Shown: piece by piece, positions 25,952 to 34,858 of the stretch
Numbering within the stretch: the first letter of the stretch is position 1
How the letters are laid out: every line of letters starts with the position of its first letter
NCBI RefSeq assembly: GCF_027587205.1
Contig: NZ_JAPDOD010000018.1
Location: 62,001 to 126,000, forward strand
DNA: 64,000 bases
Direction: 5' to 3'
DNA from: Solirubrobacter ginsenosidimutans
GTDB taxonomy: Bacteria; Actinomycetota; Thermoleophilia; Solirubrobacterales; Solirubrobacteraceae
Notes under the pieces: model-generated
The model's input: only the letters and a program-made list of their open reading frames with translations
Told to the model about the DNA's origin: nothing
The model's database searches: none
Translations under genes and position numbers: made by a program

Positions 25952-27038
25952 ACGAGGTGCCCTTGGCGCGCTCGCCGAGGGCGAAGTGGGCGGGGAGCTC
26001 GGCCTTGCCGCTCCAGGCGCCGGCGATGCGCTCGGCCAGCGCCGGGCCGTGCTTGAAGCCGTGCCCGGACCCGCCGCCCACCAGCCAGACCGACGGGTGC
26101 TCGGGGTGGGGCGCGACGATGAAGTGGCTGTCGACGGTCAGCTCGTAGCGGCAGGTCCGGCTCCCGACGAGCGGCGCCTGCGCGAGGCCAGGGAAGCGCG
26201 CGGCCATGTAGCCGCGTGCGAGCGTTTCGGTCTCCTCGGTGGCGGGCGGGAGGTCGGCGTCGGGCTCGATCGGCGGGCCCTCGTGGTCCCAGGCGATCTT
26301 CACCCCGCCCTCGTCGATGTCGGGCGTGCCGTAGGTCGCGCGGTCGTAGTCGACCCACGCGGGCGCGTTACGCCAGCCCGCCCCGCCGTCGTAGAAGAAC
26401 AGCTCCTGCAGCGTCACCTTCAGCTGCACGAGCGCGGGGAAGAGCTGGCGCAGCCAGGGACCGCAGCTCCAGACGACGCGGTCGCCCTCGAGCGCCGCGC
26501 CGTTGACCACGGCGTACTCGCCCTCGGGGATCGCCCGGCCCTGGACGAGCTGCGCGCCGCGCGCCTGCGCCTGCGCGACCAGCGTCCGGATCGACTTCTG
26601 CGCGCGCAGCACACCCGCCTCGGGCTCGTGCAGCACCCACGCCAGGTCGCTGCCGTCGAAGCTCGTGAAGCGCCTTGACGCCTCCTCGACCGACCAGCGC
26701 TCGGTGGGGATGTCGAGCGCCTTGAGCGTGCGCTCGGACTCGGCCTCCCAGCCGTCCTCGCCGTGCGCGAACCAGCTCACGCCGGTCTCCTGGAGCAGCT
26801 CGACGCCGGACTCGCCCTCGAGCTGCTTCCACAGCGTCCGCGCGCGCCGGGCCATCCCGGCGTAGTCGGGATCCGCCCCGTGCGCGGACCGGATCAGCCG
26901 CGTCTCCCCGCCCGACGTCGCCCGCCGATCCCCCGGCTCGAACTGATCCACCAACACGACCTCGTCGCCGCGGCCGGCGAGCCACCACGCCAGCGAAGCC
27001 CCGAACGTCCCCGCTCCCACGATCACGACGCGTTCCAT
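25926..27038 (-). CDS. FAD-dependent oxidoreductase (DAO/sarcosine-oxidase-like)
   Basis: A 370-residue flavoprotein of the D-amino-acid oxidase superfamily. The N-terminal dinucleotide motif VIVGAGTFGASLAWWLA spans 6-22 with an acidic VDQFEPGD after the second strand. The C-terminal GGGSGHGFKHGPALAERIAG is the FAD-closing motif of monomeric sarcosine oxidase/N-methyltryptophan oxidase relatives. It should oxidise a secondary or N-methyl amine, producing H2O2; the actual substrate is unknown. The usual covalent-flavin cysteine near the C-terminus is not obvious. Its start is 23 bases from the divergent peptidase start. Confidence 0.87.
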   Translation of the reverse strand: MERVVIVGAGTFGASLAWWLAGRGDEVVLVDQFEPGDRRATSGGETRLIRSAHGADPDYAGMARRARTLWKQLEGESGVELLQETGVSWFAHGEDGWEAESERTLKALDIPTERWSVEEASRRFTSFDGSDLAWVLHEPEAGVLRAQKSIRTLVAQAQARGAQLVQGRAIPEGEYAVVNGAALEGDRVVWSCGPWLRQLFPALVQLKVTLQELFFYDGGAGWRNAPAWVDYDRATYGTPDIDEGGVKIAWDHEGPPIEPDADLPPATEETETLARGYMAARFPGLAQAPLVGSRTCRYELTVDSHFIVAPHPEHPSVWLVGGGSGHGFKHGPALAERIAGAWSGKAELPAHFALGERAKGTSFRSAGSNF

Positions 27039-27061
27039 CGGCGGGACGCTACAACCCGCTC

Positions 27062-27706
27062 GTGCTCGCCGTCGCCGCCCTCGCCTCGCTCGTGATCGGG
27101 CACTCCGTCCAGGGGCGTGAGATCCGGGCGACGCGGGTCGGGGATGAGGGCGCGGCGGTGAACGTGCTCGTGGTCGGTGATGTCCATGGGAACGAGCCGG
27201 CGGGTGAGGCGATCGTCGCCGCGCTGCGCAAGCAAGACGTCGACGGCGTCACGTTCTGGCTCGTGCGGACGGCGAACCCGGACGGGCGGGCGGCGGGGAC
27301 GCGGCAGAACGCGCGCGGGGTCGATCTCAACCGCAACTTCCCGTGGCGGTGGCGCCCCGGGGCCGAAGGCACCTACTTCCCGGGACGCAAGGCCGGGTCG
27401 GAGCCGGAGACGCGGGCGATCATGCGGCTGGTGCGGCGGGTGCGGCCGCAGCTGGCGATCTACTACCACCAGCACCTGGGGATCACCGTCCGGGCGCGTG
27501 GGGCCGACCCGGCGGTGCAGCGCGAGTACGCGCGCCGGACCGGGTTGCCGCTGCGCTCGCTGCCCGACTACCGGGGGACGGCGATCGGCTGGGAGAACCA
27601 CCTGGTGCGCGACGGCAGCGCGTTCGTGGTGGAGCTGAAAGCGGGCGCCGCGCCGGTGCGCAAGCATGTCGCCGCGGTGTTGGCTCTCGCGCGGAGGTAT
27701 CGATGA
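27062..27706 (+). CDS. M14-type zinc carboxypeptidase (MpaA-like)
   Basis: A 214-residue M14 metallopeptidase. Zinc ligands are His42 and Glu45 (VHGNE) and a His in YYHQH near 136-138; substrate-binding residues appear in RGVDLNRNFPW (86-95); the catalytic Glu is Glu191 (VVELKAG). A short hydrophobic N-terminus (LAVAALASLVIG) could be a weak signal peptide or just the first strand. The short, single-domain form resembles MpaA murein-peptide amidases that trim meso-DAP peptides. GTG start at 27062. Its TGA overlaps the ATG of the next gene, so they form a two-gene operon. Confidence 0.87.
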   Translation: MLAVAALASLVIGHSVQGREIRATRVGDEGAAVNVLVVGDVHGNEPAGEAIVAALRKQDVDGVTFWLVRTANPDGRAAGTRQNARGVDLNRNFPWRWRPGAEGTYFPGRKAGSEPETRAIMRLVRRVRPQLAIYYHQHLGITVRARGADPAVQREYARRTGLPLRSLPDYRGTAIGWENHLVRDGSAFVVELKAGAAPVRKHVAAVLALARRYR

Positions 27707-28266
27707 TCGTCCTGGCTCGTCACGGCGAGACCGAGTGGAGCGCCTCCGGGCAGCACACGTCGCGCACCGACCTGCCGCTCACGGAGCGTGGGCGGGAGGC
27801 GGCGACCCGTCTGGGCGGGGGGATGAAGGGGCGCGAGTTCGCGCTCGTGCTCGCCTCGCCCCGCCGGCGGGCGATCGAGACCGCCGAGCTGGCCGGCTTC
27901 ACGCCCGAGATCGATCCCGACCTCGCCGAGATCGACTACGGCTCCTACGAGGGCCGCACGACCAAGGACATCCGCGCCGAGCGGCCGGGCTGGTCGCTGT
28001 GGGTCGACGGCTCGCCGGGCGGCGAGACGCTCGCGCAGGCGGGCGCGCGCGCCGACCGCGCGATCAAGCGGGCGCTGGCCGCCGACGGCGACGTCGCGCT
28101 GTTCGCCCACGGCCACATCCTGCGCATCCTCGCGGCCCGCTGGGTCGGCCTGCCCCCCGAGTACGGCGCCAGCTTCGCGCTCGACACCGCCTCGCTCTCA
28201 GAGCTCGGCTTCGAGCGCGAGAACCGCGTCCTGCTTCATTGGAACTCGGCGATCAGCGGGGCGTGA
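27703..28266 (+). CDS. Histidine phosphatase-superfamily protein (phosphoglycerate mutase-like)
   Basis: A 187-residue branch-1 histidine phosphatase. The RHGE tetrad is at 6-9, a second Arg lies in ASPRRRAIETA near 50, the acid in EIDYGSYEG near 77-85, and the second catalytic His in LFAHGH near 136. This fits GpmB/CobC-type small phosphatases; the substrate is unresolved. The ATG at 27703 overlaps the peptidase stop (ATGA), with a GGAGG site eight bases before. The last 31 bases overlap the convergent ExoIII gene. Confidence 0.87.
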   Translation: MIVLARHGETEWSASGQHTSRTDLPLTERGREAATRLGGGMKGREFALVLASPRRRAIETAELAGFTPEIDPDLAEIDYGSYEGRTTKDIRAERPGWSLWVDGSPGGETLAQAGARADRAIKRALAADGDVALFAHGHILRILAARWVGLPPEYGASFALDTASLSELGFERENRVLLHWNSAISGA

Positions 28267-29003
28267 TCGGAGGGCTTGGGGCCCTTGCGGAAGTTGCGGT
28301 CGATCCCGCACTCCGTCAGCCGCCCCGCGAGCGCCTGAGACGCGAGGATCGCGTCGATCCGCAGCCCCAGCTTCTTGTGGAAGTGCCCGGCGCGGTAGTC
28401 CCACCACGTGAAGCCCGGCTCGTCGGTGTGCAGCTCGCGGAAGCTGTCGACGGTGCCTGCGTCGAGCAGCGCCTGGAAGCGCTCGCGCTCGGCGGGGGTG
28501 ACGTGGGTCTCGCCCACGAAGGCCGCCGGGTCGTACACATCGAGGTCGCTCGGACAGACGTTGAAGTCGCCGGCGACCACCAGCTCGCCGGCTGAGAGGG
28601 CGCGGACGCGCTCGGCCGCGGCGTCGAGGAAACGCAGCTTGCCCTCGTAGAACGGTGTGTCGACGGCGCGGCCGTTGGGGACGTAGGTGGTGATGACCCG
28701 AACCGTTCCCGCCGTCGCCTCCAGCCAGCGCGCCTCGTCGGCGTCCGGCTCGCCGTCGAGCCCGGTGCGGACGTCGGTGAGCTCGGTCGCCGCCGGCGCG
28801 GCGATGGCGACGCCCGCCCAGCGGCCGGCGGAGTGGTGGACGGCGTGATAGCCCGCCTCGGCGAACGCGAGGTCGGGGAACTTGTCGGGGTCGACCTTGG
28901 TCTCCTGCATCAACAGCAGGTCCGGGGCGTGCAGGTCGAGGAACTCGAGCACGCGCGGCATCCGCACGTTGAGCGAGTTGACGTTCCAGGTGGCGATCTT
29001 CAT
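28236..29003 (-). CDS. xthA: Exodeoxyribonuclease III (AP endonuclease)
   Basis: A 255-residue ExoIII-type nuclease of the EEP superfamily. MKIATWNVNSLNVR opens the protein (metal-binding Asn7), Glu in LLMQETKV near 34, Tyr/Asn in TYVPNGR near 108, VVAGDFNV near 143-150, FTWWDYR near 208, and the C-terminal catalytic SDHAPL. It cleaves abasic sites and 3' blocks during base excision repair. A uracil glycosylase gene lies four genes away. The start is ATG 29003. It overlaps the convergent phosphatase gene by 31 bases. Confidence 0.93.
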   Translation of the reverse strand: MKIATWNVNSLNVRMPRVLEFLDLHAPDLLLMQETKVDPDKFPDLAFAEAGYHAVHHSAGRWAGVAIAAPAATELTDVRTGLDGEPDADEARWLEATAGTVRVITTYVPNGRAVDTPFYEGKLRFLDAAAERVRALSAGELVVAGDFNVCPSDLDVYDPAAFVGETHVTPAERERFQALLDAGTVDSFRELHTDEPGFTWWDYRAGHFHKKLGLRIDAILASQALAGRLTECGIDRNFRKGPKPSDHAPLIAEFQ

Positions 29004-29164
29004 GGAGATCCACAGAGTTTCCACAATCGGCGCGACGAGGCTCCTCCACCTGCGCCACGTCGTGTTCGAGACCACGGCTAACGCGCGGACAACATCACCC
29101 TCACCGGATCCCAAAGCATCGTGGCGACGATGGAATCGAACGATCCCTGTCTGGAGGGGGTTTC

Positions 29165-30430
29165 ATGATTTCACGTTCCATGGCGGCCTCAGGCTGCCTC
29201 GTAGTCATGCTCGGAACCGGTGTCGCAGCCTGTGGCAGCGATTCGAGCGACAAGAGCGGCGCCCCTGCGGGAACCGCCGCGGCTCCCAAGTCGGTGACCA
29301 TCTATTCGTCGTATCCGCTGCAGGGCGCAGGACGCGCGCCGTCGGTGGCCGCGGTCAACGGCGCCAAACTCGCGCTCGAGCAGGCCGGTGGCAAGGCCGG
29401 GAACATCTCGGTCACCTACAAGCCATTGGACGACTCGACCGCCCAGGCCGGCACCTGGACGCCGGAGCAGACCTCGGCGAACGCTCGCACCGCCGCGCAG
29501 GACAAGTCGACCGCCGTCTACCTCGGTGAGTTCAACTCGGGCGGCAGCGCCGTCTCGATCCCGATCCTCAACGAGGCCGGGATCGCACAGATCAGCCCGT
29601 CGAACACCGCCGTCGGTCTGACGACCAACGAGCCGGGCGCGACCCCCGGCGAGCCGGACAAGTACTACCCGACGGGCCAGCGGACGTTCGCCCGCATCGT
29701 GCCCAAGGACACGATCCAGGGCGCGGCGCTGGCGACGCTGATGAAGCAGGACGGCTGCACCAAGGTCCAACTGCTCAACGACAAGGAGGTCTACGGCGCG
29801 GGCCTGGCCAGCAACATCGAGTCCTCGGCGAAGGCGCAGGGCCTGACGATCTCCTCCAACGAGGCGATCGACAAGAACGCGCCCAACTACCGCTCGCTCG
29901 CGCAGAACGCCAAGTCCGCGGGCGACGACTGCATGGTCTTCGCCGGGATCACGGCCAACAACGCGGCGCAGGTGTTCAAGGACTTCGCGGCGGCGCTGCC
30001 CACCGCGAAGCTCTATGGGCCCGACGGCGTCGCCGACACGACGTTCGCCAGCACGAAGGACGGCCTGCCGACGGCCGTGGCCAATCGCACCAAGGTCACG
30101 ATCGCCACGCTCTCGCCCGACGAGTATCCGGCGCAGGGGCAGGAGTTCTTCAAGGCCTACACCGAGAAGTACAACGAGGCCAACCCGGATCCGTACGCGA
30201 TCTACGGCTACGAGGCGATGGAGCTCGCGCTGGACTCGATCAAGCGCTCCAAGACCGGGGATCGCGCCGACGTGATCAAGGCGCTGTTCGCCACCAAGGA
30301 CCGCAACTCAGTGCTCGGGACCTACTCGATCGACAAGAACGGCGACACCTCGCTGTCCGACTACGGCGTCTACTCGATCAAGAACGGCAACCTGCAGTTC
30401 GACAAGACGATCAAGGCCCAGGCCGGCTGA
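29165..30430 (+). CDS. Branched-chain amino-acid-type ABC substrate-binding lipoprotein
   Basis: A 421-residue periplasmic-binding-protein-fold lipoprotein. The signal ends in a lipobox, VAAC (Cys23), followed by a flexible Ser/Gly/Ala linker. From residue ~44 the sequence follows the LivK/Leu-Ile-Val type I binding protein (IYSSYPLQGAGR, NGAKLALEQAGG, AVYLGEFNSGGSAVSIPILNEAG). The ligand may be an amino acid, amide or urea. No LivHMGF partners are in the window, so it is an orphan receptor here. The ATG at 29165 follows a strong GGAGGGGG site; the 160-base upstream gap should hold the promoter, which I cannot pinpoint. Confidence 0.88.
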   Translation: MISRSMAASGCLVVMLGTGVAACGSDSSDKSGAPAGTAAAPKSVTIYSSYPLQGAGRAPSVAAVNGAKLALEQAGGKAGNISVTYKPLDDSTAQAGTWTPEQTSANARTAAQDKSTAVYLGEFNSGGSAVSIPILNEAGIAQISPSNTAVGLTTNEPGATPGEPDKYYPTGQRTFARIVPKDTIQGAALATLMKQDGCTKVQLLNDKEVYGAGLASNIESSAKAQGLTISSNEAIDKNAPNYRSLAQNAKSAGDDCMVFAGITANNAAQVFKDFAAALPTAKLYGPDGVADTTFASTKDGLPTAVANRTKVTIATLSPDEYPAQGQEFFKAYTEKYNEANPDPYAIYGYEAMELALDSIKRSKTGDRADVIKALFATKDRNSVLGTYSIDKNGDTSLSDYGVYSIKNGNLQFDKTIKAQAG

Positions 30431-30450
30431 GCCTGCGGCACAATGCGCGG

Positions 30451-30912
30451 GTGAAGGTCTCCGCCAAGGCTGACTATGCGGTGCGTGCCGCTGCCGAACT
30501 CGCCGCCGCCCAGGACACGGGCGCGCCGGTCCGCGCCGAATCGATCGCGACTGCCCAGGGGATCCCGCAGCGGTTCCTCGAGAACATCCTCTCCGACCTG
30601 CGCCACGCCGGACTCGTCCAGAGCGTGCGCGGGGCGGAGGGCGGGCACAAGCTGAACCGCCCCGCGAGCGAGATCACCGTCGCCGACGTGATCCGTGCCG
30701 TGGACGGCCCGCTCGCCGCCGTGCGCGGCGAGCGACCAGAGGGCGTGAGCTACGCCGGGCCCGCCGAGCCGCTGCAGCGGGTGTGGATCGCGGTGCGCAA
30801 GAACCTGCGCGACGTCGTCGAGCACGTCACGCTCGCGGATCTCGCGCATGGGGCGCTCCCAGAGAGCGTCGACGCGCTCGCGGACGATCCCGACGCCTGG
30901 CACACGCGCTGA
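30451..30912 (+). CDS. Rrf2-family regulator without cysteines (CymR-like)
   Basis: A 153-residue Rrf2 protein: MKVSAKADYAVRAAAELA at the start, helix-turn-helix around 25-60 (ESIATAQGIPQRFLENILSDLRHAGLV), and the wing SVRGAEGGHKLNRP. There is not a single Cys, so it cannot hold an Fe-S cluster like IscR. It therefore resembles CymR-type regulators of cysteine metabolism. The sulfate importer genes start 96 bases downstream in the same direction, and possible operator palindromes lie in that gap. Repression of sulfate uptake is inferred from this arrangement. GTG start at 30451. Confidence 0.85.
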   Translation: MKVSAKADYAVRAAAELAAAQDTGAPVRAESIATAQGIPQRFLENILSDLRHAGLVQSVRGAEGGHKLNRPASEITVADVIRAVDGPLAAVRGERPEGVSYAGPAEPLQRVWIAVRKNLRDVVEHVTLADLAHGALPESVDALADDPDAWHTR

Positions 30913-30931
30913 ACATGATCTAATAGATAGA

Positions 30932-30993
30932 AATCCCATCGGGTTAGTGGTCTTCGTCTAATATGGCGAACCCTTGTCGGGTTTTGCCATATT
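30932..30993 (+). promoter_or_regulatory. Candidate Rrf2 operators and leader hairpin of the sulfate operon
   Basis: Two related imperfect palindromes occur before sbp: AATCCCATCGGGTT (30932-30945) and AACCCTTGTCGGGTT (30969-30983), both AAyCC..GGGTT. The second is the core of a longer inverted repeat with arms AATATGGC (30960-30967) and GCCATATT (30986-30993). They may be operators for the upstream Rrf2 protein, or the longer one an mRNA hairpin ahead of the AAGGAG ribosome site at 30996. TAATAT at 30959 could be a -10. Confidence 0.5.
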
Positions 30994-31008
30994 CGAAGGA
31001 GCTCTTTC

Positions 31009-32037
31009 GTGAAGACCCCTACCACCCTGGCGGTCCTCCTCCTCGCCCTGGTAGTGGCGGCGTGCGGCGGTGCCAGCGATGAGGCCGGGACCAGCAGCGA
31101 CGCTCCCAAGGCCGCCGGCGGCGGCGCGTCGGCGAAGCTCTCGCTCGTCGCCTACTCGGTGCCCAAGCCGGGCTTCGACAAGGTGATCCCGCTGTTCGAG
31201 AAGACTCCCGCGGGCAAGGGCGTCACGTTCAGCGCGTCCTACGGCGCCTCCGGGGACCAGTCGCGCAAGGTCGAGAGCGGCCTGCCCACGGACGTCGTCA
31301 GCTTCTCGCTGGAGCCCGACGTCACCCGCCTCGTGAAGTCCGGCCAGGTCGACGACAACTGGAACCAGAACGAGCACAAGGGCATCCCGTTCTGGTCGGT
31401 CGTGACGATCGTGACCCGCAAGGGCAACCCGAAGCACATCACGACGTGGGACGACCTGCTCAAGCCCGGCGTCGAGGTCGTCACCCCGAACCCGTTCTCC
31501 TCGGGCAGCGCCAAGTGGAACCTGCTGGCGCCCTACGCGGACAAGTCCGACGGCGGCAAGAACCCGCAGGCCGGCCTCGACTACCTCTCCAAGCTGATCG
31601 GCGACCACATCAAGGTCCAGCCCAAGTCCGGCCGCGAGGCGACCGAGACGTTCCTGCAAGGCACCGGCGACGTGCTGCTCTCCTACGAGAACGAGGCGCT
31701 GTTCAACGAGCGCGCCGGCGAGGACATCGAGCACCACACGCCCGCCCACACGTTCAAGATCGAGAACCCGGTCGCCGTGGTCAACACGAGCAAGCACAAG
31801 GCGCAGGCGCAGGCCTTCCTGGACTTCATGTACTCGCCCGAGGGTCAGACCGCGTGGGCCGAGGCGGGCTTCCGCCCGGTCGACACGACGGTGTTCGACA
31901 AGTTCACCGCGGACTTCCCGGCGCCGGAGAAGCTCTGGACGATCGACGACCTGGGCGGCTGGAGCAAGGTCAACGACGAGCTCTTCGACCCGGACAACGG
32001 CTCCGTGGCCAAGATCTACAACAAGGCGACGAGCTAG
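31009..32037 (+). CDS. sbp: Sulfate ABC transporter, substrate-binding lipoprotein
   Basis: A 342-residue sulfate/thiosulfate-binding protein. Lipobox VAAC (Cys19), Ser/Gly-rich linker, then the mature fold. SASYGASGDQSRKV near 75-88, PTDVVSFSLEPDV near 95, NPFSSGSAKWNLLAPYA near 163-180 and GDVLLSYENEA near 224 match Sbp/CysP sulfate-binding loops. It captures sulfate outside the membrane for CysTWA. GTG start at 31009 behind AAGGAG. First gene of sbp-cysT-cysW-cysA; only four bases separate it from cysT. Confidence 0.92.
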   Translation: MKTPTTLAVLLLALVVAACGGASDEAGTSSDAPKAAGGGASAKLSLVAYSVPKPGFDKVIPLFEKTPAGKGVTFSASYGASGDQSRKVESGLPTDVVSFSLEPDVTRLVKSGQVDDNWNQNEHKGIPFWSVVTIVTRKGNPKHITTWDDLLKPGVEVVTPNPFSSGSAKWNLLAPYADKSDGGKNPQAGLDYLSKLIGDHIKVQPKSGREATETFLQGTGDVLLSYENEALFNERAGEDIEHHTPAHTFKIENPVAVVNTSKHKAQAQAFLDFMYSPEGQTAWAEAGFRPVDTTVFDKFTADFPAPEKLWTIDDLGGWSKVNDELFDPDNGSVAKIYNKATS

Positions 32038-32041
32038 CCCG

Positions 32042-32863
32042 ATGGCGGCGCTCGCGCTCCCACGGCGCAGGGCGAAGTCGACGACCGGCGGCGGCGTCGG
32101 GCCCATCGGGCTCGGCGTCGCGTCGTTGTGGTTGAGCCTGATCGTCCTGCTGCCGCTCGCGGCGGTGCTGACGAAGGCCTTCAGCGACGGGCCGGGCGCG
32201 TTCATCGACGCCATCACCGCTCCCGCCGCGCTCGCGGCGCTGATCATCACCGTCGTGATCTCGGCGATCGTCGCCCTGATCAACGTCGTCACCGGCACGC
32301 TGATCGCGTGGGTGCTGGTGCGCGACGACTTCCGCGGCAAGAGCTTCGTCAACGCGATCATCGACCTGCCGTTCGCGCTGCCGACGATCGTGGCGAGCAT
32401 CGTGCTGCTCAGCCTCTACGGGCCGCGCAGCCCGATCGGCCTGGATCTCTACGCCACCCGCCCGGCGCTGATCATCGCGCTGGCGTTCGTGACGCTGCCG
32501 TTCGTCGTGCGCTCGGTGCAGCCGGTGCTGATCGAGGTCGACCGCGAGGCCGAGGAGGCCGCCGCCTCGCTCGGCGCCGGCGGCTGGACGATCTTCCGCC
32601 AGATCATCCTGCCCGCGCTCTACCCGGCGCTGCTCGGCGGCGCCGGCCTGGCGTTCGCCCGCGCGGTCGGCGAGTTCGGGTCGGTCGTGCTGATCGGCGG
32701 CGGCATCCCGAAGCAGACCGAGGTCGCGTCGCAGTACATCGCCCAGCAGATCGAGATCGACCGCCCCGCGAGCGCCGCGGCGGTGTCGGTCGTGCTGCTG
32801 CTGATCTCGTTCGCCGTGCTCTTCTCGCTGCGGCTCCTGACGACGCGGAGGAACGTGACATGA
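32042..32863 (+). CDS. cysT: Sulfate ABC transporter permease CysT
   Basis: A 273-residue permease with about six membrane helices. The ABC-coupling EAA loop reads [27 protein letters not shown] (near 172-198, interrupted here only for description), followed by the CysT-typical [15 protein letters not shown]. It pairs with CysW to form the sulfate pore. The ATG at 32042 lies four bases after sbp. Its TGA overlaps the cysW ATG (ATGA). Confidence 0.93.
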   Translation: MAALALPRRRAKSTTGGGVGPIGLGVASLWLSLIVLLPLAAVLTKAFSDGPGAFIDAITAPAALAALIITVVISAIVALINVVTGTLIAWVLVRDDFRGKSFVNAIIDLPFALPTIVASIVLLSLYGPRSPIGLDLYATRPALIIALAFVTLPFVVRSVQPVLIEVDREAEEAAASLGAGGWTIFRQIILPALYPALLGGAGLAFARAVGEFGSVVLIGGGIPKQTEVASQYIAQQIEIDRPASAAAVSVVLLLISFAVLFSLRLLTTRRNVT

Positions 32864-33630
32864 AGTACGTCCTGCGCTACAGCGCGCTCGCATACCTCGG
32901 CGCGCTGGTCCTCGTCCCGCTGGCGATGATCTTCTACCGCACGTTCGAGCACGGCTTCGCCGCGTTCTGGGAGTCGGTCTCGACCCCGGCGAGCATCTCG
33001 GCGATCAGCCTGTCGTTGACGATCGTGGCGATCGTCGTGCCGCTCAACGTGGTCTTCGGCCTGGTGACGGCGCTGGCACTGGCGCGCGGGAACTTCCCCG
33101 GCAAGGGCCTGCTGCAGGCGGTCGTCGACCTGCCGTTCGCGGTCTCGCCGGTGATCGTCGGCGTCGCGCTGATCCTCTTCTGGGGCAACGACGGCTGGCT
33201 CGGGGGCGCGATCCCGGTGATCTTCTCGCTCCCCGGCATGGTGCTCGCGACGACCTTCGTGACGCTGCCCTTCGTCGTACGCGAGGTCGAGCCGGTGCTG
33301 CACGAGATCGGCACCGAGCAGGAGGAGGCCGCGGCCACGCTCGGCGCCTCGAAGTGGCAGACGTTCTGGCGGATCACGCTGCCCGCGATCCGCGTCGGCG
33401 TCGCCTACGGCGTCGTCCTGACGGTGGCGCGCTCGCTCGGCGAGTTCGGCGCGCTGACGGTGGTCGCCGGCGGCGTGGCCGGCGAGTCGCAGACGCTGAC
33501 CCTGCTCGTGCACGCGCGCTACATCGACGATCACAACGCCTTCGGCGCCTACTCGGCCTCGACGGTCCTGATGTTCCTGGCGGTCCTGACCTTAATCTTG
33601 ATGACCACGCTTCAGAGGAGGCGAGCATGA
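32860..33630 (+). CDS. cysW: Sulfate ABC transporter permease CysW
   Basis: A 256-residue permease, about six helices. [18 protein letters not shown] near 95 and the EAA loop [18 protein letters not shown] near 150 are followed by [16 protein letters not shown], the CysW signature. Partner of CysT in sulfate import. The ATG at 32860 overlaps the cysT stop; a GAGGAGG site precedes cysA, whose ATG overlaps the cysW stop. All four transporter genes are therefore a tightly coupled operon. Confidence 0.93.
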   Translation: MKYVLRYSALAYLGALVLVPLAMIFYRTFEHGFAAFWESVSTPASISAISLSLTIVAIVVPLNVVFGLVTALALARGNFPGKGLLQAVVDLPFAVSPVIVGVALILFWGNDGWLGGAIPVIFSLPGMVLATTFVTLPFVVREVEPVLHEIGTEQEEAAATLGASKWQTFWRITLPAIRVGVAYGVVLTVARSLGEFGALTVVAGGVAGESQTLTLLVHARYIDDHNAFGAYSASTVLMFLAVLTLILMTTLQRRRA

Positions 33631-34580
33631 TCACCGTGTCCAATGTGACGAAGCGCTTCGGTGACTTCGTCGCCCTCGACGACGTGTCGCTGGAGATCCC
33701 CGACGGGTCGCTGACGGCGCTGCTCGGCCCGTCGGGCTCGGGCAAGTCGACGCTGCTGCGGATCATCGGCGGGCTCGAGCACGCCGACACCGGGACGGTC
33801 ACGATCCACGGCGACGACGTCACCAACCTCGCCCCGCAGAAGCGCGGCATCGGCTTCGTCTTCCAGCACTATGCCGCGTTCAAGCACATGACCGTGCAGG
33901 ACAACGTCGCGTTCGGGCTGAAGATCCGCAAGACGCCGAAGGAGCGCGTGGATTCGCGCGTGGACGAGCTGCTGAAGATCGTCGGTCTCGCCGGCTTCGC
34001 CACGCGCTACCCGCAGCAGCTCTCCGGCGGCCAGCGGCAGCGCATGGCGCTGGCGCGGGCGCTCGCGGTGGAGCCGAAGGTGCTCTTGCTCGACGAGCCG
34101 TTCGGCGCATTGGACGCGAAGGTCCGCGCCGAGCTGCGCGAGTGGCTGCGCCGTCTGCACGACGAGGTCCACGTGACGACGCTCCTGGTCACCCACGACC
34201 AGGAGGAGGCGATGTCGATCGCCGACAACATCGCGGTCATGGACAACGCCCACATCGAGCAGGTCGGCGGGCCGCGCGAGCTCTACGACCGCCCCGCGAA
34301 CCAGTTCGTCATGGGCTTCCTCGGGCCGGTCGCGCGCTTCGACCGCACGCTCGTGCGCCCGCACGACATCGCGATCGACGCCGACCCGGACAGCGGCGGC
34401 CGCGAGGCCCAGGTGCGCCGCGTGAGCTATCTCGGATTCGAGGTCCGCGTGGAGCTGGTCCTGCCCGAAGGCGAGCCGGTGTTCGCGCAGCTCACCCGCA
34501 CCGAGGCCGAGGAGCTGGACCTCACCGCGGGCGACATCGTCTGGCTGCGGACCGCCGGAGGCACGGCGCTGGCGGCCTAG
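33627..34580 (+). CDS. cysA: Sulfate ABC transporter ATP-binding protein CysA
   Basis: A 317-residue ATPase driving sulfate import. Walker [10 protein letters not shown] at 34-42, Q-loop near 83, signature [14 protein letters not shown] near 133, Walker [13 protein letters not shown] near 153, H-loop VTHDQEEAM near 190. A short C-terminal regulatory beta domain (~240-317) starts at VRPHDIAI. Canonical CysA is about 340-360 residues, so the regulatory domain is slightly shortened. ATG 33627 overlaps cysW. Confidence 0.93.
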   Translation: MITVSNVTKRFGDFVALDDVSLEIPDGSLTALLGPSGSGKSTLLRIIGGLEHADTGTVTIHGDDVTNLAPQKRGIGFVFQHYAAFKHMTVQDNVAFGLKIRKTPKERVDSRVDELLKIVGLAGFATRYPQQLSGGQRQRMALARALAVEPKVLLLDEPFGALDAKVRAELREWLRRLHDEVHVTTLLVTHDQEEAMSIADNIAVMDNAHIEQVGGPRELYDRPANQFVMGFLGPVARFDRTLVRPHDIAIDADPDSGGREAQVRRVSYLGFEVRVELVLPEGEPVFAQLTRTEAEELDLTAGDIVWLRTAGGTALAA

Positions 34581-34627
34581 CGGATAGGTCAGGGTTTCTC
34601 CATAAAAGTCAGATAACCTTGCCGGCC

Positions 34628-34858
34628 ATGGGGTTGTTTGACGGATCGAGCGTACGTATGTGCCTGCAGTGCCGCGGGCTGGGAAAGGTCATCGTCCACC
34701 ACAGCAAGACGTACCGGGAGACGTCGCACTGCTACGTGTGCGACGGTGCCGGCCGCGTCAAGCTGATGAAGGACGGGCGGCCAGAGCCCGGCTTCGGCTG
34801 GGGCGTCGGGACGTCCGTCGCGCCCCCCGGGCGAGGCGAGTCGGCCAAGGTGGCTTAG
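34628..34858 (+). CDS. Small protein with two DnaJ-type CxxCxGxG zinc motifs
   Basis: A 76-residue protein with two CxxCxGxG motifs, CLQCRGLG (12-19) and CYVCDGAG (35-42), as in the cysteine-rich zinc domain of DnaJ, but without J or substrate domains. The two motifs should form one zinc site. A glycine/proline-rich tail follows (PGFGWGVGTSVAPPGRG). It may be a tiny zinc-binding chaperone or RNA-binding protein; function unknown. ATG at 34628 is 47 bases after cysA and a weak GCCGGCC precedes it. The stop overlaps the convergent response-regulator gene by four bases. Confidence 0.75.
   Translation: MGLFDGSSVRMCLQCRGLGKVIVHHSKTYRETSHCYVCDGAGRVKLMKDGRPEPGFGWGVGTSVAPPGRGESAKVA

Noticed and set aside
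28996..29040. DnaA-box-like ATCCACAGAG and TTTCCACAAT near the xthA start
   Set aside because: Only two imperfect matches to TTATCCACA, no cluster, no dnaA/dnaN nearby, so no origin is called.
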